Shown here: positions 17,304 through 24,580 of the stretch, piece by piece
Layout: every line of letters begins with the position of its first letter
Numbering within the stretch: position 1 is the stretch's first letter
From: an uncultured Crocinitomix sp.
GTDB taxonomy: Bacteria; Bacteroidota; Bacteroidia; Flavobacteriales_D; Crocinitomicaceae
Direction of reading: 5' to 3'
Assembly: GCA_937136425.1 (NCBI GenBank)
Contig: CAKZON010000095.1
Coordinates: 1-46,455, forward strand
Length of the DNA: 46,455 nt
Made by a program: the position numbers and the translations under genes
The notes under the pieces: generated by a model
What the model was told of the DNA's origin: nothing
The model's input: only the letters and a program-made list of their open reading frames with translations
Databases searched by the model: none

Positions 17304-18206
17304 ATGTTAACCTTAGATGATATAATAATCGAGGAGTTCGGAGAGGAGAATCTTTCAGAATTAAAACTCTTTTTCGATAAATATGATTTGACTGAAAAAA
17401 TCAGTTTGTATTTAGGCATGATCAACAACCATATTGAAAGAGTTGATGAAGAATTGGAGCAATTCGGTTTTATAAACGTATCTGCGTTGGCTAGTTTATT
17501 ACTAGTAGAGTCCAATGCCTTAGTTGGCAGTTTCTCTGATGATGAGATCGAGCAAAAAAATGACCTAAAAAACAAACTAGGATCCTTCTATCAACGCGTG
17601 CTTGCTAAAGTGGTCACTTTACATTTCACATCAAAGCAAAAGGAATCCTTTGTCATGGACATCTTTTATGCATTATTTGATGTTTGTATTCTTAAAGAGT
17701 ATGATATAACAGATTTATTCGATTTTTTAAAGTTACCAACTTTAGATGATGAGATATTAGAAGCAGAAACTTACGGGAATGAAATAGGAGAGAGTGTAAT
17801 CGACCCTGACAAGATTTATGAAAGAGGTGTACCTGGTTATGTTTCAAAAATGAATGTTGACCTTTTTTCAAGTTTTCCAATAGTTTTAGAAGAGTTTAAG
17901 ATCTGCGAGAACACGGCAGAATTCATGAAGTTATTTGATGATCCAGAAGAAAACCTCGCTATAGAGTTAAATAAAAAAAAGGCGAATTTTGTTCTTCAAT
18001 TCTTATCTTATATCCATAATATGGAATTCGTTGGAACTTACGGTAAATGGGGATTCTATCAAGTTTTGCAATTTCATGTTAAAGATTTCGATTCTATTTT
18101 TTTAAAAGATAGGGGAGCAAAAAGAAGAGTTGATACAATTAAAAACCTTAAACAATATGAATCTAATTTGGAGAAAATAGAAAACAGGTTTAAGCTCTAT
18201 CTTTAA
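17304..18206 (+). CDS. unknown acidic helical protein in OLD-DUF2130 operon
   Basis: The 300-residue protein has no signal peptide and no transmembrane segment. It is acidic and helix-rich (EEFGEENLSELKLFFDKYDL, VLAKVVTLHFTSKQKESFVM, NFVLQFLSYIHNMEFVGTYG). I recognise no motif. It is 39 bases behind the DUF2130 gene and is followed by a hairpin with a T-run, which makes it the last gene of the cassette that starts at 13893. It could be an adaptor or immunity component; this is context only. Confidence 0.75.
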   Translation: MLTLDDIIIEEFGEENLSELKLFFDKYDLTEKISLYLGMINNHIERVDEELEQFGFINVSALASLLLVESNALVGSFSDDEIEQKNDLKNKLGSFYQRVLAKVVTLHFTSKQKESFVMDIFYALFDVCILKEYDITDLFDFLKLPTLDDEILEAETYGNEIGESVIDPDKIYERGVPGYVSKMNVDLFSSFPIVLEEFKICENTAEFMKLFDDPEENLAIELNKKKANFVLQFLSYIHNMEFVGTYGKWGFYQVLQFHVKDFDSIFLKDRGAKRRVDTIKNLKQYESNLEKIENRFKLYL

Positions 18207-18209
18207 ATA

Positions 18210-18262
18210 TGTCCTTCAATACGTCCTTCAATATGCCCTATGGTTAAGGACACATTTTTTTT
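18210..18262 (+). terminator. intrinsic terminator after the OLD-DUF2130 operon
   Basis: The arms tgtcctt (18210-18216) and aaggaca (18246-18252) are followed by a run of eight Ts (18255-18262). The loop contains a second copy of the gtccttcaata motif, so an alternative pairing is possible. Confidence 0.65.
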
Positions 18263-18305
18263 GAATAAAACTGGCTTACATTAGTTGAAATTTAAAAATA
18301 GAACT

Positions 18306-18524
18306 ATGAAATTATTATTTATTCCTTTAATACCAATTCTTGCTTGGATAGGTATTGGAGCAGGTGTAGCCACATTAGTTTGGTATCACAATCAATCAAA
18401 AGAAAAACAAGATCGTGCAAATGAGTTGGCATGGCGAAAATTTGGACATGCCTTTAAAGAATTGGCTGAACATCAACAACGAAAAATAGAACAGCAAGTT
18501 GAAGACGAGTTTATTGACGTTTAA
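18306..18524 (+). CDS. small single-pass membrane protein
   Basis: The ATG at 18306 gives 72 residues; a TTG at 18285 is possible. One hydrophobic segment (LLFIPLIPILAWIGIGAGVA, about residues 3-26) is followed by a charged helical tail (KEKQDRANELAWRKFGHAFK). No family is recognised. It lies 12 bases before the LRAT-like gene at 18537 and is probably co-transcribed with it. Confidence 0.65.
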   Translation: MKLLFIPLIPILAWIGIGAGVATLVWYHNQSKEKQDRANELAWRKFGHAFKELAEHQQRKIEQQVEDEFIDV

Positions 18525-18536
18525 CATAGATTAAGA

Positions 18537-19058
18537 ATGAGTTATGTAGATCGGTTTGTAGTAGCAAATAATTTGCGTCAAGGAGATGCCATTTTATTGA
18601 AGAAAAAATTTGCAGGGATGTTCGATCATTTCGCAGTATATCTCGGTAGAGACAGAAATACTAATCGCCCGATATTCGCAGCCAATTCTACTAAAGGAGT
18701 TACCCTCTTTGAGCAAGAGGAAGCAAGTACGTTTTTACAACAGTTAGTTCCAGAAAAAATCGAACGCTTTATTGGATCAACTCAAAAACGAAAAGAAGCT
18801 GTGCAAAGGGCTTTGTCTAAAAGAGGTGAACAGGGATATAACTTGATTTTTAATAATTGTGAACATTATAAAAATTTCGTTCAGTACGGTGAAAGGTATA
18901 GTGGGCAAGTTGATAAGGCTGGAAATGCTGCACTCGCGATTGGAGGTGCTACCCTAATTGGCGGGGTTGTTGCCAAAAACGACAAAGTCGCACTAGCGGG
19001 ACTTGCAGGATTAGCCTTGGGGGCACTTTTAAAAATTGCAGGTGACCAAGAAGATTGA
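18537..19058 (+). CDS. LRAT-like (NlpC/P60 superfamily) membrane-associated protein
   Basis: The 173-residue protein matches the LRAT/H-rev107 pattern: RQGDAILLKKKFAGMFDHFA with H31 in the FDHFAVYLGR strand, and the nucleophile C108 in NNCEHYKNFVQYG. This fold catalyses thiol-dependent acyl transfer from, or hydrolysis of, phospholipids in eukaryotic and viral relatives. The C-terminus (about 125-168) is glycine- and alanine-rich and hydrophobic, probably membrane-inserted. A lipid-targeting effector is a reasonable inference. It is the first of two related genes in tandem, 28 bases before the next. Confidence 0.75.
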   Translation: MSYVDRFVVANNLRQGDAILLKKKFAGMFDHFAVYLGRDRNTNRPIFAANSTKGVTLFEQEEASTFLQQLVPEKIERFIGSTQKRKEAVQRALSKRGEQGYNLIFNNCEHYKNFVQYGERYSGQVDKAGNAALAIGGATLIGGVVAKNDKVALAGLAGLALGALLKIAGDQED

Positions 19059-19086
19059 ATATTAAACAAACATAAAATTAAGAAGT

Positions 19087-19644
19087 ATGGATATAATTTT
19101 ACAAAGTAGTGAGGGGCAATTTTATGATTTGCTCCAAAAAATTGAAACTGGAGAAATACGGCAGTGTGATGGGTTTTTGGTTCGAGAACCAATGATTCGA
19201 GCATTAAAGCATTATTTCACTTATGCAGGTACGGATGAACGTGGTGTTCATTGGTTTTTTATAACAATGTCCTCAATTGGCTTTGTTAAGTTGATGAATC
19301 AAGATGAACTATATGACTTAGCGGTTAAACATTCTTTTACAGTAGAGAAGGTAATCCCTTTTATTGGTAATCAAAACCAAACTCAGGCTGCTTTACAAAG
19401 AGGATTGGATTGTGTAGGTAAGCCATATCAATGGGTCTTTAGAAATTGCGAAAACCTGATGAACTACATTCAAACGGGTAAAAGTAAAAGTATTCAGACG
19501 AGGAATATTGCAGGTGGAGTTGCGGTAGCTGGAGGAGTTATGATGGCGAGTAAAAATCAAGCTGTAAGAACCGCTGGTGCGGCAATTGGCGTAATAGGCC
19601 TGTTTACATTGCTATTCGAATTATTTAGTGAGAACAAATTCTAA
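19087..19644 (+). CDS. second, diverged LRAT-like protein
   Basis: The 185-residue protein resembles its upstream neighbour in layout. H42 lies in ALKHYFTYAG and C121 in RNCENLMNYIQTG, followed by a hydrophobic glycine-rich C-terminal pair of segments (NIAGGVAVAGGVMMAS, AGAAIGVIGLFTLLFELF). The usual HxAVYxG strand is weak and NCEH has become NCEN, but the Cys and one His remain. It may be an active divergent acyltransferase or hydrolase, or a regulatory partner of the first copy. A hairpin terminator follows 47 bases downstream. Confidence 0.65.
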   Translation: MDIILQSSEGQFYDLLQKIETGEIRQCDGFLVREPMIRALKHYFTYAGTDERGVHWFFITMSSIGFVKLMNQDELYDLAVKHSFTVEKVIPFIGNQNQTQAALQRGLDCVGKPYQWVFRNCENLMNYIQTGKSKSIQTRNIAGGVAVAGGVMMASKNQAVRTAGAAIGVIGLFTLLFELFSENKF

Positions 19645-19691
19645 TTAATCATTATTCAGTTCGATCATAAGCAATATGATCAAAGTTTTGC

Positions 19692-19724
19692 AGTGACCTT
19701 GAGCTCTTAGGGGTTAAGGTCACT
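19692..19724 (+). terminator. hairpin terminator after the LRAT-like genes
   Basis: The nine-base arms agtgacctt and aaggtcact are perfectly complementary. The tail (ttaattat) has few Ts, so termination may be weak. Confidence 0.5.
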
Positions 19725-19776
19725 TTAATTATACCCGATTCTTAGATCTATTAAATAATAAATCATATCGGTTCTT

Positions 19777-19887
19777 TCATTTTTTGACATTGTTTTCATC
19801 TTCGGAAAGTACATTTTTTGATCGACTCTCAACCTCCCTCCACAACAAATCCAACTCCTTAAACGCTGCTAAACTAGATTTCGACAA
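19777..19887 (-). pseudogene. 3' remnant of an unknown gene
   Basis: An open minus-strand frame (LSKSSLAAFKELDLLWREVE, then SRSKNVLSEDENNVKK and stop) looks like the amphipathic C-terminus of a real protein but has no ATG. Its 5' end breaks off at 19887, exactly where the island-flanking repeat begins, as if the element had inserted into the gene. Family unknown. Confidence 0.3.
19830..19858. repeat. 29-bp repeat, copy 1
   Basis: The sequence (starting caacctccct) recurs at 20715-20743 with two mismatches. Here it lies inside the minus-strand remnant, in a different frame from any ORF at the second copy. Confidence 0.6.
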
Positions 19888-20091
19888 CTGTTTTGTTCCT
19901 CAAGACTCACACCCAAACTCGCACATGAGTCAAAGCGAGTCGCGAAAGGCGAAAAGAATACCAAAAATTTTCAACCCCGGATATTTAACTTAGAACCAAA
20001 ATGTTCGATTTCGAGAAACTTGAGGTATACATCAAGTATAACAAGTCAGTCACTACATTCTTTGAGTGTGTTGCTATTTTTGACTATTTGA
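19888..20091 (+). repeat. island-flanking direct repeat, right copy
   Basis: It matches 12945-13293 in the same orientation, including the actcacaccc leader, the sequence before the ATG, and the start of the four-helix-bundle ORF. It is interrupted by a 9-base gap and a ~144-base deletion, both multiples of three. The match stops at 20091, inside the 3' end of the minus-strand membrane gene. Confidence 0.85.
20001..20091 (+). pseudogene. decayed copy of the four-helix-bundle ORF
   Basis: It starts MFDFEKLEVYIK like the intact copy at 13050, lacks three codons and then 48 codons, resumes at FECVAIFDYL, and then runs into unrelated sequence. The core helices are gone, so it cannot form the bundle. 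Confidence 0.85.
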
Positions 20092-20520
20092 GATTTTCTC
20101 TTCAGCCAATTTCCTCTCTGCTTCAATTAACTCTAACAACTCATTTTTTCTTGCAAATAATGCCATATTATGGCGGTTTCGTTTTAAAATCATGCGGGTG
20201 AGTCGAGAGATGAATAAAAACAAGATGCCCATGGCTGTTGCTGCAATACCTGCAAAGAGAATCAGGTTTGTGGTCACTCTGTTGTGAATTAATGGGATGT
20301 CATAAAGATCATGCATCCATTCGTTGAAAAATTCGGCTTGAATTTGACTATCGATAATCATTCCAATACCACCTAAAAAAAGCAGGACACCAATAATAAA
20401 TGTTACAATTCGAACTGTTCCGACAATAGCCGAGTTTCGTATGATACTTGGTGCTGTATCTATTAATTCACTAAGTATTGGGTCTATTTCAAATCCAGTA
20501 GTTGTTTTTTTAGGCATCAT
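20074..20520 (-). CDS. two-TM membrane protein of unknown function
   Basis: The 148-residue protein has transmembrane segments at about residues 36-56 (VRIVTFIIGVLLFLGGIGMI) and 84-106 (TNLILFAGIAATAMGILFLF). A charged helical tail follows (RKNELLELIEAERKLAEEK). No family is recognised. The last five residues (SNSQK) and the stop codon lie inside the right copy of the flanking repeat. The original C-terminus was therefore probably replaced when the repeat arrived. Two adjacent methionines offer the start. Confidence 0.7.
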   Translation of the reverse strand: MMPKKTTTGFEIDPILSELIDTAPSIIRNSAIVGTVRIVTFIIGVLLFLGGIGMIIDSQIQAEFFNEWMHDLYDIPLIHNRVTTNLILFAGIAATAMGILFLFISRLTRMILKRNRHNMALFARKNELLELIEAERKLAEEKISNSQK

Positions 20521-21060
20521 AAATTTTGGTTTTCTTAACTTAATAAAGATGTATGGAACTTACTTTAATTCTAAACGATTAAATTTATTCAAATTATAAA
20601 GGCTAGAATTAAGTTGAGTTCATGGCTCACCTTTGGGTTAAGCAGACTTATTACAAAATTAATCAACCCTTCATCAAAATCAACAGTATAAATACTGGGT
20701 TTAAACATTCCCCACAACCTCCCTCTACAACAAATCGAACTCCATAAAACTTTCCACACTCGGGTTCAGTAATTGTTTGCCTTTCTCTAACAGATTTATT
20801 AACACCTTGAAAAAAGTTGTTTTCAGCTGGTTGTATTACCATTAATGAACACCCAATGCCTGAATTAACGCTAAACATAGACGAATTATATAGTGAACAT
20901 TAGTTCAAAAAGGTAAGCAGTTCGTTATAAATATATTCTCAGATCAGAAGAGAAACACCTAATGAGGAAAATAATCAAAACCTTTTTTGTTGATTAAAGG
21001 GTGTAACCGCTAAAAAAACTTAATTTTAAATTGCGTTAATCTAAAGTTTATAGCAATTTA
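20521..21060. other. 540-bp region without a convincing gene
   Basis: The stretch contains copy 2 of the 29-bp repeat (20715-20743) within a weak minus-strand frame (20663-20878, 71 codons, FVVEGGCGECLN) that I do not accept as a gene. The right part is the leader of the TonB receptor, where no clear TAnnTTTG box is seen (taatttta near 21024 is one base off). Confidence 0.5.
20715..20743. repeat. 29-bp repeat, copy 2
   Basis: 27 of 29 bases match 19830-19858 in the same orientation. It may be the trace of a second remnant of the same unknown gene. Confidence 0.6.
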
Positions 21061-23448
21061 ATGAGTTTCAATAAGTTTATTTTTGTGTACTTTGTTTGTG
21101 GCTTTCTAGCCGTCAATGGAGGTGCTGTTTTTGCTCAAAATAGTACAATAAGCGGGTATGTAAAAGATGCCGAAACTGGAGAGGTACTTATTGGTTCGCG
21201 TGTCTACTCGGATTCATTGAAAATAGGATGTAACGACAATCAGTTTGGATTTTACAGCCTAACACTACCTAATGGCACCCACACATTAGTGTATTCATTC
21301 GTAGGGAAAGAACCTGAAAGAAGAAGAATTGAGTTGAAGGAAAGTATTGAATTAGATATTCGTCTCAAATCTAGAGAAAATTTGGCGACAATAGAAGTGA
21401 GTGGGGAAAAGAAGAGCCAGGAATCAACAGAGATGGGGACAATTGATTTATCCATGTCAAAAGTTGAGGCCTTACCAGTTTTATTTGGGGAACGGGATAT
21501 CTTGAAAGTAGCCCAATTATTGCCCGGGATTCAATCAGGTAGCGAAGGTTCTAATGGAATATATGTGCGTGGAGGAGGTCCGGACCAAAATTTAATATTA
21601 TTGGATGGTGTTCCAATTTATAATGTCAATCATTTATTCGGATTCTTTTCTGTATTCAATGAAGATGCAGTGAGTAAGGTTAAAGTCGTAAAAGGTGGAT
21701 TTCCTGCAGAATATGGAGGTCGAATATCATCAGTAGTCGATATTAACATGATTGATGGAGACATGAAAAAACTACATGGAGAAGGGAGCATAGGGCTTAT
21801 CTCTTCAAAATTAATGTTAAATGGTCCTATCATTAAAGACAAAACCTCTTTTATGATATCCGGAAGAAGGACGTATTGGGATCTTATTTCACGTCCTATT
21901 ATCAATCAAATGAATAAAGGTTCAAATTTTAAGACCAAGGGAGGATACTTCTTTCATGATGTTAATGCAAAGATCAATCATATTATTAATAGCAAAAACA
22001 GAATTTATTTAAGCACTTATCTCGGGGATGATCGATTCTTTTTAGACGAACAATCAGGATTAAGTAATGATATAAGTCGGAATGGAGGAGGATTAAATTG
22101 GGGAAATAAAATAGTAGCACTTAGATGGAATCATAAATTTGGTCCAAAATTATTTCTCAATACAACAGTTACACATAGCAGATATGATTTTGAAACTGGT
22201 TTTTTTTCTCAGCAAGGAAATTTAGATAATCCTTCGTCAAAGTATTCGTTTGATTATTCTTCACGTGTTTTAGATTGGGGAGGAAATATGAATTTTTATT
22301 ACTATCCGAATCCCAATCATCAGATTCAATTTGGGGTAGGAGAAACTTATCATACATTTAGCCCTGGGGCAAGTAGATTTCAGTTCATTGAGGATTATAA
22401 TTTAGACATTGATCTCGTTTATGGTGCGCTAAAAACATACACACATGAATTCTTCGCTTACATTCAAGATGATTTTAAAATCAATAGAAGGCTTTCAGCT
22501 AATCTTGGGGTGCACTTATCTAATTTTTATGTGCAAGAGAAATTGTATAACATTTTGCAGCCAAGAGCCGCATTTAATTTCAGTATCAATGAAAAATCTT
22601 CTTTCAAGGCTTCTTATTCTAGGATGGCTCAATTCCTTCATTTATTAACGAATACCTCTTTTGGCTTGCCAACTGATTTGTGGGTTCCCGTGACAAGTTC
22701 TGTTCCTCCACAAATAGGAGATCAGGTTTCACTTGGCTATGTCCATGAATTGTCGAAAGGGTTTAATTTAAACATAGAAGGGTATTATAAAACAATGCAA
22801 AATATGATTGTTTACAAGGATGGCGCCAGTATACTTGATTTTGGGAAAAATTGGGAGAACTTGATTGAAATTGGTAATGGCAATAGTTATGGTGCCGAAA
22901 TTTTGTTTGAAAAAAAGCGCGGTAAAACAACTGGATGGGTTGGGTACACACTTTCTTGGACAAATCGACAGTTTGAAAATGTCAATTTTGGAGAAAAATT
23001 TCCTGCGCGATACGATAGACGTCATGACATTAGTTTTGTTATGACACACAAGTTTAATGATCGTCTTGATATTGGAATCGTTTGGGTTTACGGAACGGGC
23101 AATGCAATAACACTTCCACTGCAGCAGTATGAAACATTAGGAGACGATAATTTTCCAAGTGAAACAGTTCCTCATGTTGTTCGAAACAACTACAGAGTAC
23201 CAGCCTATCACCGATTGGATTTAGGGATCAACTTACACAAAGAAAAAAAATGGGGAGAAGTCGTTTGGAGTTTCGGAGTTTATAACGCTTACAATCGTCA
23301 AAACCCATATTATTTGACTTTAGAGGACGAAGATTTTGATATAGAGGATCTTCTCGAGGGAGAATCATTTTCATTCGGAAAGAAAACACTAAAACAAGTT
23401 AGTCTTTTTCCAATTATTCCTTCAATTAGTTACAGTTTTAAGTTTTAA
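21061..23448 (+). CDS. TonB-dependent outer-membrane receptor (SusC-like)
   Basis: The 795-residue receptor has a signal peptide (ending GGAVFAQ), a carboxypeptidase-regulatory-like domain (STISGYVKDAETGEVLIGSR), a plug (LLPGIQSGSEG, GIYVRGGGPDQNLILLDGVP, FPAEYGGRISSVVDI) and a full beta-barrel ending SYSFKF with the terminal Phe. It is collinear with, and very similar to, the receptor at 1-2236, indicating a gene duplication. A DUF4249 lipoprotein gene begins one base after its stop, so the two are translated together and probably form a transport pair. The substrate cannot be inferred. Confidence 0.95.
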   Translation: MSFNKFIFVYFVCGFLAVNGGAVFAQNSTISGYVKDAETGEVLIGSRVYSDSLKIGCNDNQFGFYSLTLPNGTHTLVYSFVGKEPERRRIELKESIELDIRLKSRENLATIEVSGEKKSQESTEMGTIDLSMSKVEALPVLFGERDILKVAQLLPGIQSGSEGSNGIYVRGGGPDQNLILLDGVPIYNVNHLFGFFSVFNEDAVSKVKVVKGGFPAEYGGRISSVVDINMIDGDMKKLHGEGSIGLISSKLMLNGPIIKDKTSFMISGRRTYWDLISRPIINQMNKGSNFKTKGGYFFHDVNAKINHIINSKNRIYLSTYLGDDRFFLDEQSGLSNDISRNGGGLNWGNKIVALRWNHKFGPKLFLNTTVTHSRYDFETGFFSQQGNLDNPSSKYSFDYSSRVLDWGGNMNFYYYPNPNHQIQFGVGETYHTFSPGASRFQFIEDYNLDIDLVYGALKTYTHEFFAYIQDDFKINRRLSANLGVHLSNFYVQEKLYNILQPRAAFNFSINEKSSFKASYSRMAQFLHLLTNTSFGLPTDLWVPVTSSVPPQIGDQVSLGYVHELSKGFNLNIEGYYKTMQNMIVYKDGASILDFGKNWENLIEIGNGNSYGAEILFEKKRGKTTGWVGYTLSWTNRQFENVNFGEKFPARYDRRHDISFVMTHKFNDRLDIGIVWVYGTGNAITLPLQQYETLGDDNFPSETVPHVVRNNYRVPAYHRLDLGINLHKEKKWGEVVWSFGVYNAYNRQNPYYLTLEDEDFDIEDLLEGESFSFGKKTLKQVSLFPIIPSISYSFKF

Positions 23449-23449
23449 G

Positions 23450-24289
23450 ATGAAGAGAGAAACCATTTATTTTATATTGCTCATTGCATTTTCAAGTTGT
23501 GTAAAGGATTTAGCTCTTAATTCGGAAGATCTGAATTCTAAAATTGTGGTTAATTCTATTTTTGAGAATGGAGAGAAGATAGAGCTCCATTTAAGTGAGA
23601 GCGTCAGCGTTATAGAGAATGTAAGTACACCTGTTATTTCTAATTCAAAAATTACCATTTCAAATGAAAGTGGTGATCTTTTAGGGGAATCTTCAAGCAC
23701 ATCTTTTTATTTATCAAACTTCAACACAGAGGCGGGGCAAGAGTATTTCTTAAACGTGTCTGCTGATGGATTCGAGTCTGTTGAGGCATTCGCAGAAATT
23801 CCACCTCTTGCATCCTTGGAAGGAATTGATACATCAATTTTTCAAACACAACAGAAGATTCAATTTGATGTGTCGATAGATGATAATCCGCTAGAAGACA
23901 ATTACTACAGCATTAAAATCAAATTTTTGTCAACTGATAATTTGATTTCAACCAATTCAATCATTTCCTTTGGTCAGAAAGAGGTTGTGGTTAATGGAGA
24001 GAAAAGCGGTACGCAGTTTTTTTTCTCGGACGAAACGTTTAATGGAGAAGTTTTTACATTTTCTGGATTGGTGGATTATTTTGAACCGTTTTTAGGTTGG
24101 GAATATTATATCGTTGAGGTAAATAGTTTAAGTAGAGATTTGTATAATTATCGACTTTCATATTATAATTATATCCGAGCACAAGAACTTCCGTTCACTG
24201 AACCCGTTCAGATTTATTCAAACATTAACAACGGGATAGGCATTTTTGCTGGGTATAATGTTTTTCGCGATACGATTTGGGTGAACTAG
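23450..24289 (+). CDS. DUF4249 outer-membrane lipoprotein
   Basis: The 279-residue protein has a lipoprotein signal peptide (IYFILLIAFSSC, lipidated C17) followed by the DUF4249 pattern: VVNSIFENGEKIELHLSESV, ITISNESGDLL, GQEYFLNVSADGFESVEA, AEIPPLASL. Members of this family are regularly encoded right behind SusC-like receptors and are thought to sit with them on the outer membrane as accessory or substrate-handling proteins. The gene starts one base after the receptor stop codon, consistent with coupled translation. Confidence 0.88.
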   Translation: MKRETIYFILLIAFSSCVKDLALNSEDLNSKIVVNSIFENGEKIELHLSESVSVIENVSTPVISNSKITISNESGDLLGESSSTSFYLSNFNTEAGQEYFLNVSADGFESVEAFAEIPPLASLEGIDTSIFQTQQKIQFDVSIDDNPLEDNYYSIKIKFLSTDNLISTNSIISFGQKEVVVNGEKSGTQFFFSDETFNGEVFTFSGLVDYFEPFLGWEYYIVEVNSLSRDLYNYRLSYYNYIRAQELPFTEPVQIYSNINNGIGIFAGYNVFRDTIWVN

Positions 24290-24580
24290 CGTTAATAAGA
24301 TGAAATAGTATGTGTGTCGTTAATTAATTAATCCCAATTCGGGTTATGGTGCAGGCTCTCCACCTTTAAATTTTTAATTTATGTGGTATTATATTTACTA
24401 AAATGTTAGGACAGAAAAGTATCTGTAGGGTTGCACTTTAAACCTTAAAGGGCGTCTAAAGCGTAACCGATCCAAAAAGGTTTCCATATACTAAATCAGA
24501 ATTTCCTGTTGAAGTTTATATTACTTTTTCCGATAAGTACAAAGCTTATCAGTTTGAAAAATGAAAAACCATTCGTCCTG
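24290..24580. other. 291-bp convergent intergenic region
   Basis: No ORF, RNA or strong terminator is visible. A short ctttaa/ttaaag inverted repeat lies near 24437. Confidence 0.5.

Noticed and set aside
20663..20878. 71-codon minus-strand ORF (ends GECLNPVFILLILMKG).
   Set aside because: It includes the 29-bp repeat in a frame different from the other copy and has no recognisable family. It is more likely non-coding or decayed sequence.
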